64,000 nt of DNA. Source: Sulfurospirillum oryzae. GTDB taxonomy: Bacteria; Campylobacterota; Campylobacteria; Campylobacterales; Sulfurospirillaceae. This document shows positions 44,846 through 53,307 of this stretch, piece by piece (the stretch's first letter is position 1; each line of letters begins with the position of its first letter). A program made the translations under genes and the position numbers. The stretch covers positions 149,821 through 213,820 of the forward strand of contig NZ_JANZKZ010000004.1 of the NCBI RefSeq assembly GCF_025770725.1. Reading direction: 5' to 3'. Under the pieces are notes generated by a model. That model was not told the DNA's origin. It saw only the letters and a list, made by a program, of their open reading frames with translations, and made no database searches.

Positions 44846-46192
44846 ATGATAGGCAAACCAACGACGCTTGATGCTATTTTAAAAGCGAAGGAGGAGCGTG
44901 CTTTCAAGCAAAAAGAGCTTTTAAGCCGCTTCCCCAAAGCTTCTCTTATTTCTCTTTCCATTAACATTCCAAGTGCCATCAAACTCTCGCATGAAGCGGT
45001 GGTTGTGCATGAGTGCGCACATCAAAGTATTGTCTCTGTGTTAAAACAAGAAGGCGTTGAATTACTCTTTTGTGAGTCCAAAATAGCTCCCACAGGCGCA
45101 GAATCTCTCTTTACATGTAAAAGTGATGCCAACGCACTTAAAGCGCTTACATGTAAGATTGAAAACAGCCATCCCTTGGGGCGTTTGATGGATATTGATG
45201 TGCTGGATTTTACAGGCAACATTCTCTCTCGCCATGAACTAGGACTCGCAAAGCGTCGATGTCTCATCTGCGAAGAAGAGGCGCATCGTTGCGCAAGAGA
45301 GCAAAAACATTCGTATGCGGAGTTAACGGCGCAGATAAAGAAGATGGTCGATGAACATGCTTTTGCCCAGTCTATCGCTTTATGGTGTGAGCGCGCGATG
45401 AAAACCGAAGTGGAGCTCACCCCAAAACCTGGTCTTGTTGATTGCTCAAACAGTGGTGCGCATCACGACATGGATATTCAGACTTTTTATGCAAGCATTG
45501 GCGCCATTAAGCCTTTTATTGCGGATTTTGTGCGAAGTGCCAAAGCGTACGCGCATGAAGACCCAAAGCAAAGTTTTGTGAGGCTTCGCCAGATTGGCAT
45601 CGCGTGTGAAAAAGCGATGTTTGAAGCAACCCAAGGGGTGAACACCCACAAAGGAATGATCTTCTGCTTGGCGGTTTTATGCGGTGCTCTTGGTCGCCTT
45701 AAAGAAAGCAAACAGAACGTTACATGTAAAAGTTTACAAACGCAAATGCGCTCCCTTTGTCACAATTTGGTCGAAGAAGATCTTTTACATGTAAAGCCAA
45801 ACAGTGCAGGAGCGCGGTTTTTTTATGAAACGGGAAGTGCTGGCATTCGCGGCATCGCGCAGAGTGGTTTTTCAACGGTTTTTGAAAATGCACTTCCTTT
45901 TTTTCGCCAACAAAAAGTTCTAGAAGGTGAGGAAGTAGCGCTTAAAAAAACACTGCTTTTACTCATTTCTATTTTAGATGATAGTACGCTTTGGTCGAGG
46001 GGTGGTATAGAGGGATTGCATTATGCTAAAACAGAAGCGCATAAACTCTTACATGTAAAAGCTAAGATGGAAAATTTAGATACGCTTTTAGAAAAATTTG
46101 ATGCTGATATGACTCACAAAAACCTCTCGCCTGGAGGCAGTGCCGATCTGCTTGCTATCACATGGTTAATCGCTGAAATTCTAGAATTTTAG
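44846..46192 (+). CDS. citXG: CitX-CitG fusion: prosthetic-group transferase and synthase of citrate lyase
   Basis: 448 residues in two parts. Residues 1-~165 match CitX (apo-citrate lyase phosphoribosyl-dephospho-CoA transferase), with GRLMDIDVLD and KRRCLICEEEAHRCAR. Residues ~175-448 match CitG (triphosphoribosyl-dephospho-CoA synthase), with VELTPKPGLVDCSNSGAHHDMD, GVNTHKGMIF and SPGGSADLLA. Together they make and attach the CitD cofactor. Such fusions are known in other bacteria. The ATG at 44846 directly follows the citF stop. Five TTACATGTAA palindromes lie within 950 bases of this gene. Confidence 0.92.
   Translation: MIGKPTTLDAILKAKEERAFKQKELLSRFPKASLISLSINIPSAIKLSHEAVVVHECAHQSIVSVLKQEGVELLFCESKIAPTGAESLFTCKSDANALKALTCKIENSHPLGRLMDIDVLDFTGNILSRHELGLAKRRCLICEEEAHRCAREQKHSYAELTAQIKKMVDEHAFAQSIALWCERAMKTEVELTPKPGLVDCSNSGAHHDMDIQTFYASIGAIKPFIADFVRSAKAYAHEDPKQSFVRLRQIGIACEKAMFEATQGVNTHKGMIFCLAVLCGALGRLKESKQNVTCKSLQTQMRSLCHNLVEEDLLHVKPNSAGARFFYETGSAGIRGIAQSGFSTVFENALPFFRQQKVLEGEEVALKKTLLLLISILDDSTLWSRGGIEGLHYAKTEAHKLLHVKAKMENLDTLLEKFDADMTHKNLSPGGSADLLAITWLIAEILEF
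45110..46058. repeat. Cluster of five TTACATGTAA palindromes inside citXG
   Basis: Copies at 45110-45121, 45146-45157, 45720-45729, 45784-45795 and 46049-46058. They are translated as FTCK, LTCK, VTCK, LHVK and LHVK, so two frames are used. This is the densest cluster in the window. Confidence 0.85.
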
Positions 46193-46250
46193 TAACCTTT
46201 CTCTCTTTTGCCTTCTTGAAAAATAATGAAAAAATTATTTAATAAGCTTG

Positions 46251-46275
46251 GTTGCGTTAGCATACATGCCGCAAC
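46251..46275. promoter_or_regulatory. Inverted repeat upstream of mccR
   Basis: GTTGCG-TTA-GCAT-AC-ATGC-CGCAAC: two nested perfect inverted repeats with a three-base bulge on one side, 28 bases before the mccR start. It could be an autoregulatory operator or an mRNA hairpin. An AT-only hairpin (46221-46240) lies just before it, after citXG. Confidence 0.45.
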
Positions 46276-46303
46276 ATCAATTATTTAAAACTGGGTTAAC
46301 ACT

Positions 46304-46993
46304 ATGAGCGAATGCAATCTTTTGGATGTATTGTCAAACAAAAAAGTGCTTTGTGTCGAAGATGAAGCGTGCATTTTGAACAATATTATGGAGTCATTAG
46401 AGCTTTTTTTTGGCAAAGTTGTTGGGGTAAAAGATGGTTTAGAAGCGCTAGATGAAGCCAAAAGCAATCTTTACGATGTCATTATGCTTGACATCTCCAT
46501 TCCCCACATTGATGGGCTTGAAGTGGTGAAAAGAATCCGTGAGTTTGATAAAAAAGTACCTATTATTATTCTTTCAGCCCATACGGAACAAGAGTATTTA
46601 TGGCGGGCAGTTGAACTTAAAATCACACGTTATTTGGTAAAACCTTATGATAAAAGCATGCTTATTAAGGCGTTAGAAGATGTGGCGTTAGAGATAATGG
46701 GGCATACCCCTTTGTTTCAAATAACATCTGAGTGTAAGTATGATTTTTGTAAAAAGACTATTTTCCATCAATCAGAAGTCATTCATCTTTCCAAGAGCGA
46801 AAGCAGACTTTTAGAGTACTTCTTAAAACGCCCCAATCAAACGGTTACCTATGAACAGCTTTTTGATTACATGTGGGAGTTTGAACAGCCTAGCAAAGAG
46901 GCACTAAAGTCCATTGTTAAAGAGCTTCGCAAAAAAATAGATAATAACTTTATCAAAAACCTTTACGGTGTTGGGTATCTGTGTGAAATATAA
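46304..46993 (+). CDS. mccR: OmpR-family response regulator of the mcc cluster
   Basis: 229 residues. Receiver domain 1-~120 with VLCVEDEA, the phospho-acceptor in IMLDISIPHIDG and Lys in LVKPYD; a winged-helix DNA-binding domain fills ~140-229 (SKSESRLLEYFLKRPNQTVT, ending GVGYLCEI). It directly precedes a sensor kinase and the sulfite reductase genes, the same neighbourhood as MccR in Wolinella succinogenes. It likely activates mccA; direct repeats upstream of mccA are candidate sites. Confidence 0.85.
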   Translation: MSECNLLDVLSNKKVLCVEDEACILNNIMESLELFFGKVVGVKDGLEALDEAKSNLYDVIMLDISIPHIDGLEVVKRIREFDKKVPIIILSAHTEQEYLWRAVELKITRYLVKPYDKSMLIKALEDVALEIMGHTPLFQITSECKYDFCKKTIFHQSEVIHLSKSESRLLEYFLKRPNQTVTYEQLFDYMWEFEQPSKEALKSIVKELRKKIDNNFIKNLYGVGYLCEI

Positions 46994-48398
46994 TTTCAAG
47001 GTTATCATCGCATTTTTTGTACTACTTTATGCGGTCATAACGTTACTGTTTTTCAATTTTTACCGAGAACTTGCCATGAAAGATGCGAGGCAAGAGGGTA
47101 TTTATATCTTAGACACGATGAATGCGATTCGTGATTATGTCTCGACTGTGCAAAGACCTCTCATTGAAGAGTTGAAAGCAAAAAAAATGCTTGTGGAAGA
47201 TTTTTTTGATCCAAGGCTTTTATCATCGTCTTATATTACGCGTGAGATTTACAATATCCAGCTTGCTCGAAATACCATTAACTATAGATACAAATTGGTT
47301 GCCACCAATCCTTTAAACCCTGATCACGTGGGAAATACGTTTGAAAATGAGATTTTGGAAACATTAAAAGAGGGTACAACCAAAGAGTTTTCAAGCATTA
47401 TTAAAGAGGACAATAAAGCCTACTTTTTCGTAGGACTTCCAATTCGCAACAGCCAAGAGTCCTGTTTGCAGTGCCATACGACAACAAACGCTCCTAAAGC
47501 AATGATGGATCAGTATCATCATATTCCTACTTTTGAGAGTAAAGTTGGGGATGTAATCGCGATGCTTTCATTAAAAATCCCCGTTTACAGCATCTTAACC
47601 TACCATATTAAAGAGTTTGTGGTGGGTGGCTCTGTTATGTTTATTGTCTTTGTCATTTTTATCTTATTTATCTATAAAATTTACAAAAATGATTTACGGC
47701 TCAAAGAGAATACCAATATGCTCATGATGAGCCAAAACCGATTGGCTTCTATGGGTGAAATGATCGGCAATATTTCGCATCAATGGCGACAACCCTTGGC
47801 GCAAATTGGGGCTATCTTGATCAATCTGGAACTCCACAGCGATAGGGATAAACTCACCAAAGAGAAGCTCACACAAAAGATAGCCGAAGCCAATGAACAG
47901 CTTGCTTTTATGTCTCATACCATTGATGATTTTAAAAATTTCTTTGTCCCAAATACTACTAAAAAGGAGTTTAGCGCACAAGAGGTGATTCATCAATCGA
48001 AAAAACTGTTAAGCGCATCGCTTGAAAAGTATGTGATTGATGTAAGTATAGACATTCAAGATAATTTTACACGAGCTGGGCATGCAAATGAGATCGTGCA
48101 AGTACTCATTAATATCATGAACAACGCCAAAGAGGCTTTTTTGACCCATAATATCAACGATAGACACATTAAAATCACCGCTTTTTTAGAAAATGGAATT
48201 CCCGTTATAACGATTGAAAATAATGCAGGTTGTATTGATGAAAAAATTATTGCTAAAATTTTTGATCCTTATTTTACGACCAAAGAGTCTAGTAGTGGTT
48301 TGGGACTTTATATGAGTAAGATGATTATCGAAAAAAACAACGCGATGCTTAGTGTTAAAAATCTAAAAAACGGTGTTATCTTTACAATTATTTTTTAG
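46983..48398 (+). CDS. mccS: Sensor histidine kinase with periplasmic haem c site
   Basis: About 471 residues from GTG at 46983; a TTG at 46968 is an alternative five codons earlier. One membrane helix, a periplasmic DUF3365-like domain with a CLQCH haem c motif (NSQESCLQCHTTTNAPKA), a second helix (about 215-235), then HisKA (MIGNISHQWRQPLAQIG) and HATPase (NNAKEAF; SGLGLYMSK). The haem is exposed to the periplasm, where MccA works, so it may sense sulfite, another ligand or redox state (inference). Overlaps mccR by 11 bases. Confidence 0.87.
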   Translation: MKYNFKVIIAFFVLLYAVITLLFFNFYRELAMKDARQEGIYILDTMNAIRDYVSTVQRPLIEELKAKKMLVEDFFDPRLLSSSYITREIYNIQLARNTINYRYKLVATNPLNPDHVGNTFENEILETLKEGTTKEFSSIIKEDNKAYFFVGLPIRNSQESCLQCHTTTNAPKAMMDQYHHIPTFESKVGDVIAMLSLKIPVYSILTYHIKEFVVGGSVMFIVFVIFILFIYKIYKNDLRLKENTNMLMMSQNRLASMGEMIGNISHQWRQPLAQIGAILINLELHSDRDKLTKEKLTQKIAEANEQLAFMSHTIDDFKNFFVPNTTKKEFSAQEVIHQSKKLLSASLEKYVIDVSIDIQDNFTRAGHANEIVQVLINIMNNAKEAFLTHNINDRHIKITAFLENGIPVITIENNAGCIDEKIIAKIFDPYFTTKESSSGLGLYMSKMIIEKNNAMLSVKNLKNGVIFTIIF

Positions 48399-48469
48399 TT
48401 TTTTCATTTAACACTATTTTAATACTTCCCCCTTTTCCCCCCTTTTTTAGTGATAGTATTCTTCTTAAG

Positions 48470-48529
48470 GCATTATTGCTGGTTGATCTTTAAATGATTT
48501 AAGCATTATTTATCAGTTTGTGCGCTGAT
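48470..48529 (+). promoter_or_regulatory. Candidate MccR-binding region upstream of mccA
   Basis: Two direct repeats GCATTATT at 48470-48477 and 48503-48510, 33 bases apart (about three helical turns), both preceded by TTAAG-like bases, and an inverted repeat ATCAG-N8-CTGAT at 48512-48529. OmpR-type regulators bind tandem direct repeats, so this is the best candidate site in the 177-base gap between mccS and mccA. Confidence 0.4.
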
Positions 48530-48575
48530 CAATAGGCTTATTTGATTTGGGATTCAATTTTTCAAAGGAGGAAAC

Positions 48576-50642
48576 ATGAAAAATTGGGACAAAGTGTTAC
48601 TTGGTTTATTCATGGGTATGAGTTTCTTTGCCGTCGGTGCGAATGCCGAAGGTATGGAAGGCATGCAAATGAGTAAGGAAGCAAGAGAGATCATTGCTCA
48701 TCCTAAGGGGACAAAGGAGAGTAGAGGCGTTGTCTCCTTGCAAGACTACATTGTAGAAGAGCAGGCTATGTATGACTGGCTCTTTAAGAACCATCCTATT
48801 TTTACCAAATACGGTGGAAAAACGGTAGGCAAACTTGATGTTGCCGATCGTGGTAAAGAGTGGCTTGAAGAAGGTCATGGTAAAGACTTCTCCAAAGCCA
48901 GTAAACGAGGTCCTGATAGTGAGAGTTCAATGATGTATAGGGTTGCTAGAAGTTCGACATTAAGCTACCCGAACAAATTCATTGGACCTGAAAAATGTGG
49001 TGAGTGTCATGCTGCACAATATGAGACTTGGAGCAGATCACGACACGCAACAACCATTCGTTTCCCAGGTGAACACCCAGAGGTAAACAACAAATTGAAC
49101 GAACCTGTTTTCGACAAAGATACAGCGTCTATTTTACCACAAGGTATTACTCCTGACGTTATTTATTGTACAGTCGGGCACATGAGAACTAAATTTGGTT
49201 TCTTCGATGCATGGTTACTTAGAGGTACTTACCATGTTGAAGGGGGTCTTCTTAAAAATGGTACAGGTCAAATCACTGCAGGTGCAAACCAATGGCAGAG
49301 AACTTGGGCGTTGAACCTAACGCCAGAAGTTGCACAAAAAATCAAAAAATGGATTCCTGAGTTTCCTGTAACTTTGGCTGAGTATGGTGACAATGGTGGC
49401 TATGTAAGAGGCCTTGCTTCGTATGCGGCTAAATACAAAAAATCAATGGCATTCCAAGCTTCAACTTCATATTGTGAAGTATGTCACCCTTGGAAATTTG
49501 ATTTTAAAAACCAAAACGAATTCTTTGCAGCATTGGGTAATGCGAAAGAGTTACAAAAACACACTATCTCAAAAGGTATCTCTTGTGAAGAGTGTCATGG
49601 TGCTGGTGGTCACTTAGAGGGCGGTTCAGGTCTTTTAATCTCAAACTGTGAACGTTGTCATCAACGCTTTGGTTATAGCCCAGATTTAGCTAAAAATCCT
49701 GCGAATCTTGGTAAACCAGATTTATCACTCAGTTCTAAGTTCAAATCAGGCGGTCCTGGTTGTGGAACAGAGGGTTCACAATCATACTTTACAGCGCACT
49801 ATGATAAAGGTATGAGATGTTCTACTTGCCATGATCCACACGATGTAACGGGCAATATGACGGGTGAAAAAGATGTTAAAGGTACCAACTACAATCCAAA
49901 TGCTGGCTATTTGAGTTCATTCTATTCTAAACCAAAACTCAAAAAGAATTGTGGTGATTGTCATAAAGAACAAGCCTATATTCAGTCCAAAGCAGATACA
50001 CACAGCAAAAATAGCTGTTCAACATGCCATATGCCATTTATGATGAGTTGTGAAAACTGGTATGCCGTTCAATTCCAAGATAATGCAGGTTTTGATGCAA
50101 CAAGAAGATCACATATTTGGAAAATCGATGTCGATCCAAAACGCAAATCTATGGTTCGTGGTTCTGCATCTACGGGTGAAAGAGACTTTAAAGATTCTCA
50201 CTTTGAAAGAAATGAGAAAGGTCGTAACTATGTAGATCTTATGTGGGCTTGTGCAAGAACTGGTTGGGCAGATCAAGATCAAGTTAATGCAAAAGGTTGT
50301 CATAGTCCTGTGATCTCTGAACTTAAAGAGACACTTCACTTCAAAAACCAAAAACAAGCTTACGATGAAGTCATGGGCTGGCAAACTCCTATAAAAGAGA
50401 AAGTCACACAGGCAAAAGTCGGTATCCAAGGTCTATATGCAATGCTTGAAGTCAAAAAACTCTCACCATCTGATAAAACCAGAGTGTACGAGTTGATTGA
50501 AAAAGCGCAGCAAACAGTAGATCTTCTTGAAAAAGATGGTTCTTGGGGTATGCACGGATTCAAATACTCTAAACAAAGAATTGATGCTGCTGTTGAGTAT
50601 GTCAATGAAGCACAAAGAATTGTTGGTAAAAACGTCAAGTAG
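48576..50642 (+). CDS. mccA: Octahaem cytochrome c sulfite reductase MccA
   Basis: 688 residues with a signal peptide cleaved probably after ANA (residue ~24). Seven CxxCH motifs are visible (CGECH, CEVCH, CEECH, CERCH, CSTCH, CGDCH, CSTCH) plus one CX15CH (from CARTGW to KGCH) near residue 570, giving eight haems. That special motif and the whole gene order identify MccA, known from Wolinella succinogenes as a periplasmic haem c-copper enzyme reducing sulfite to sulfide with six electrons. Cysteines outside haem motifs, in GGPGCGTEG and MMSCENW, are candidate copper ligands. An AAAGGAGG ribosome binding site precedes the ATG. No TTACATGTAA copies occur inside it. Confidence 0.96.
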   Translation: MKNWDKVLLGLFMGMSFFAVGANAEGMEGMQMSKEAREIIAHPKGTKESRGVVSLQDYIVEEQAMYDWLFKNHPIFTKYGGKTVGKLDVADRGKEWLEEGHGKDFSKASKRGPDSESSMMYRVARSSTLSYPNKFIGPEKCGECHAAQYETWSRSRHATTIRFPGEHPEVNNKLNEPVFDKDTASILPQGITPDVIYCTVGHMRTKFGFFDAWLLRGTYHVEGGLLKNGTGQITAGANQWQRTWALNLTPEVAQKIKKWIPEFPVTLAEYGDNGGYVRGLASYAAKYKKSMAFQASTSYCEVCHPWKFDFKNQNEFFAALGNAKELQKHTISKGISCEECHGAGGHLEGGSGLLISNCERCHQRFGYSPDLAKNPANLGKPDLSLSSKFKSGGPGCGTEGSQSYFTAHYDKGMRCSTCHDPHDVTGNMTGEKDVKGTNYNPNAGYLSSFYSKPKLKKNCGDCHKEQAYIQSKADTHSKNSCSTCHMPFMMSCENWYAVQFQDNAGFDATRRSHIWKIDVDPKRKSMVRGSASTGERDFKDSHFERNEKGRNYVDLMWACARTGWADQDQVNAKGCHSPVISELKETLHFKNQKQAYDEVMGWQTPIKEKVTQAKVGIQGLYAMLEVKKLSPSDKTRVYELIEKAQQTVDLLEKDGSWGMHGFKYSKQRIDAAVEYVNEAQRIVGKNVK

Positions 50643-50650
50643 AGGTGTTG

Positions 50651-50700
50651 CACTTTTCTAAAGTGTGACTTTAAAGTGGGCTATGGTTTCATAGCCCACT
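50651..50700 (+). terminator. Double hairpin between mccA and mccB
   Basis: Hairpin 1: CACTTT-TCT-AAAGTG (50651-50665). Hairpin 2: a perfect 11-bp stem AGTGGGCTATG with GTTT loop (50675-50700). No T tract follows, so full termination is unlikely; it may stabilise the mccA message or reduce read-through so that MccA exceeds its partners. Confidence 0.6.
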
Positions 50701-50724
50701 CATATCATATATAAGGGTATTAAG

Positions 50725-51513
50725 ATGAGAAGTAAAAAAATTTCTATAGGATTATTTGTATTTATTTGTTTGGTTTCTGGGGCATACGCTGGTGAGCTAA
50801 AAACACAAGTACAAAAAGAGTCATATAGCATTGGTGTGTCCACTGGAAGTTATATTTCAAATCAACTTTTTGAACAGTCTGAAATGGGTGCAAAAACAGA
50901 CGTAGATGCTGTTATTGAAGGCGTTATTGATGCACTTAAAAAACAACAGAAGCTTACAGATGACGAAGTTATCACCCATCTTAATAACCGAGCAGAAGTT
51001 CTGAATAAAGTGAGTCAAGAGCGTTTTAAACAGGCATTGGACAAAAATATTGATGAAGGCAAAAAATACCTTGCACAAAATGCAAAAAATAAAAATGTTA
51101 AAACAACAAAATCGGGATTGCAATATGAAGTGCTCGCTTTAGGATCAGGAGAAAAGCCTAAAAAAGAGAGCATCGTACTTATGAACTATAAAGCCTATTT
51201 GGTTAATGGTAAGGTTTTTGATAGCACCTACGAGCGTAAAGAGCCAGCGCATCTTTCAATGGTCAATATTGTTGATGGATTGCAAGAGGGATTGATGTTG
51301 ATGCCTGAGGGGTCTAAATATAAGTTGGTCATTCCAAGTGACCTTGCGTATGGTAATGCAGATATGCAAGAAATCCCTGGAGGTTCGACAGTTGTTTTTG
51401 AGGTAGAGTTGACAAAGGTACTAAAGCCAGGTGAACTTGCCAATAGTGCAAAACCACTGAGCGAAGAGGAAATGAAGCAAGCACACGGTGGTATTGAGAA
51501 AAAGAAACTGTAA
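50725..51513 (+). CDS. mccB: FKBP-type peptidyl-prolyl isomerase of the mcc cluster
   Basis: 262 residues with a signal peptide (to AYA, residue ~22). FKBP N-terminal dimerisation-type helix (YSIGVSTGSYISNQL) and a C-terminal FKBP domain (KTTKSGLQYEVL; VFDSTY; VIPSDLAYG; GSTVVFEVELTKV). It probably helps fold the large, multi-haem MccA in the periplasm, matching MccB of Wolinella. Separated from mccA by a double hairpin. Confidence 0.93.
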   Translation: MRSKKISIGLFVFICLVSGAYAGELKTQVQKESYSIGVSTGSYISNQLFEQSEMGAKTDVDAVIEGVIDALKKQQKLTDDEVITHLNNRAEVLNKVSQERFKQALDKNIDEGKKYLAQNAKNKNVKTTKSGLQYEVLALGSGEKPKKESIVLMNYKAYLVNGKVFDSTYERKEPAHLSMVNIVDGLQEGLMLMPEGSKYKLVIPSDLAYGNADMQEIPGGSTVVFEVELTKVLKPGELANSAKPLSEEEMKQAHGGIEKKKL

Positions 51514-51550
51514 CGCTTGCGTATTCATCTACATGAAATTGGAGGAGAAG

Positions 51551-52228
51551 ATGGAAAATGACGGGAAAAGAAGAGCCTTTCTAAAAGTTTTAGGTCTTGG
51601 TTCGGTTACGCTAGGGGGTGCTGGGTACACTCTTATGGCTGACGCTACACAGGAGCCTTCAAAAGCAAAACCTCACTATGGGATGATTTTTGATCAAAAC
51701 AAATGTGTCGGTTGTACGGATTGTGAAGTCGCCTGTAAAAAAGTCAATGCAGTTCCTGCAGGGCAAGCAAGACTCTTTGTTGAAAACAAAACAGATCCTG
51801 CTACACCCATGGAAAAGAAATATGTGCGTGTTTCATGCCAACAGTGTGAAGATGCACCGTGTGTTAAAGTATGTCCAAGTAAAGCGTGCCATCGAGATAG
51901 CAAAACGGGTATTGTTACGATGAATCCCGATGACTGTATTGCTTGTAAGTACTGCATTGTCGCATGCCCTTATGATGTTCGTTTCATCAATCATAAGACA
52001 AAAGCGGCGGAGAACTGTAATTTTTGTTTAAATACGAATTTAGCAAAAGGAAAAGAGCCAGGTTGTGTGGAAGCTTGCAAATACAAGGCGCTTGTTTTTG
52101 GTGATTTAAACGATGAAAATTCTTACATCAATCAAATCTTACATGTAAAAGATTCTGTTCGTATGAAACCAACGTATGGAACAAAACCGAGTTTACGATA
52201 CATACCTGTTGTAAAGGTGGGGGTATAA
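51551..52228 (+). CDS. mccC: Tat-exported ferredoxin-like electron carrier
   Basis: 225 residues from ATG at 51551, behind GGAGGAG; an in-frame start 21 codons earlier lies in mccB. A twin-arginine signal (KRRAFLKVLG) is followed by four cysteine clusters (CVGCTDCEVAC, CQQCEDAPCVKVC, CIACKYCIVAC, CNFC with CVEAC) for four [4Fe-4S] centres, as in NrfC/PsrB/DmsB-type subunits. It should pass electrons from MccD to MccA at the periplasmic face. One TTACATGTAA copy (52139, LHVK). Confidence 0.94.
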   Translation: MENDGKRRAFLKVLGLGSVTLGGAGYTLMADATQEPSKAKPHYGMIFDQNKCVGCTDCEVACKKVNAVPAGQARLFVENKTDPATPMEKKYVRVSCQQCEDAPCVKVCPSKACHRDSKTGIVTMNPDDCIACKYCIVACPYDVRFINHKTKAAENCNFCLNTNLAKGKEPGCVEACKYKALVFGDLNDENSYINQILHVKDSVRMKPTYGTKPSLRYIPVVKVGV

Positions 52229-52230
52229 TC

Positions 52231-53193
52231 ATGAATGGTGCAATTAATTTTACACACGGGTTTTCTCATGGTGTTGAGTGGGGTTGGCCAATTGCGGTTT
52301 ATCTTCTGCTTGCAGGTATTTCAGGTGGGGCATTGATTGTTGCTTTAATGGTTCGTTATTATAAAAAACAACATGAGGATACACCCTTACTTAAGGCGGC
52401 CTCTTTGGTTTCATTTGCAACCATCGCGTTTGGTATGGTCTTTTTGGTGGGTGATCTTGAAAAACCACTCTATTTTTGGAAAATTCTGATCAACTATAAC
52501 TTCACATCGGTTATGTCGATAGGTGTTTTAGCTATTTCAATCTATATTCCTTTAACACTGGTTATGTGCCTTTATATGTTTGAGAAAGAAATTTCTATTG
52601 TGTTGGCGAAAAAGAACACACTTGTAAGTTATTTTGCCATGATTATGAGTATTTTGACACGATTTCGACCATTAATTGAAGTCTTGAGCGTTGTTTTTGC
52701 TGTGATTATTTGTGCTTATACAGGTTTTTTGATCTCTGTTTTAGTTCGTTTTCCGATTCTCAATACAGCGATTTTACCAGCTCTCTTTGTGGTTTCTGGT
52801 CTTTCTGCGGGAACGGCATCAGCAAGCATGGTCGCTTCTTGGTTATTTAAAGAAGACACTCATTCAAGTGATCTTAAAACGCTTCATACGATTGAATGGC
52901 CTGTTATGGCAATTGAGATTATGCTCATTGCGATGCTGTTTGTCTCCTTGCTTGTTGGCAATGAGTTTCAAAAAACAACGACAGTTGCTTTTCAAAGTGG
53001 TGTGTATGCCAACCTCTTTTGGTTTGGTGTCATGGGGCTTGGTTTTGGTATCCCGCTTGTGCTAAACTTTGCGTTGGGTAAAAAAATTGCCTCTTCGCAT
53101 ATAGCATTTTACCTCTCAGGAATGGCGAGTGTTGTAGGCGTTTTATGTCTGCGAATGTTTATTATTTACGCAGGACAAACGTTTGGCATCTGA
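52231..53193 (+). CDS. mccD: NrfD/PsrC-family menaquinol dehydrogenase membrane subunit
   Basis: 320 residues with eight to nine membrane helices. The NrfD-type N-terminus is clear (WGWPIAVYLLLAGISGGALI), as is the GDLEKPLYFWKILINYNFTSVMSIG loop that forms part of the quinol site in this family. It should oxidise menaquinol and hand electrons to MccC. It starts two bases after mccC. The mqnE gene elsewhere in the window supplies part of the menaquinone pathway. Confidence 0.93.
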   Translation: MNGAINFTHGFSHGVEWGWPIAVYLLLAGISGGALIVALMVRYYKKQHEDTPLLKAASLVSFATIAFGMVFLVGDLEKPLYFWKILINYNFTSVMSIGVLAISIYIPLTLVMCLYMFEKEISIVLAKKNTLVSYFAMIMSILTRFRPLIEVLSVVFAVIICAYTGFLISVLVRFPILNTAILPALFVVSGLSAGTASASMVASWLFKEDTHSSDLKTLHTIEWPVMAIEIMLIAMLFVSLLVGNEFQKTTTVAFQSGVYANLFWFGVMGLGFGIPLVLNFALGKKIASSHIAFYLSGMASVVGVLCLRMFIIYAGQTFGI

Positions 53194-53198
53194 TTTTT

Positions 53199-53286
53199 AA
53201 CACGCGTTTTAAGCAAAGCTTGAAACGCTACGCTAACGCTGAATTTTCCTCAGCGGAAGGCTCACGCACCCTTGGGGGCTAGTTTT
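53199..53286 (+). repeat. Three-hairpin intergenic repeat, copy C
   Basis: Hairpin 1: GCGTTTTAAGC, AAA loop, GCTTGAAACGC (53204-53228). Linker TACGCTAACGCTG. Hairpin 2: GAATTTTCC, loop TCAGC, GGAAGGCTC (53241-53263). Hairpin 3 at 53266-53279, then a T-rich tail. It differs from copies A and B at many bases, but paired changes keep hairpins 1 and 2. It separates mccD from ccsA1 and could act as a terminator or attenuator between them. Confidence 0.85.
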
Positions 53287-53307
53287 ATTTTGTAGTAAAG
53301 GTTTAGC

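Noticed and set aside
48428..48448. Pyrimidine tract of C and T runs upstream of mccA as a phase-variation switch
   Set aside because: The longest C run is only six bases and lies well before the promoter-like region; tracts that slip are normally longer.
48576..50642. Multihaem protein as nitrite reductase (NrfA) or hydroxylamine oxidoreductase
   Set aside because: It has the CX15CH motif and seven CxxCH, no CxxCK, and the mccB-mccC-mccD-ccsA1 neighbourhood.
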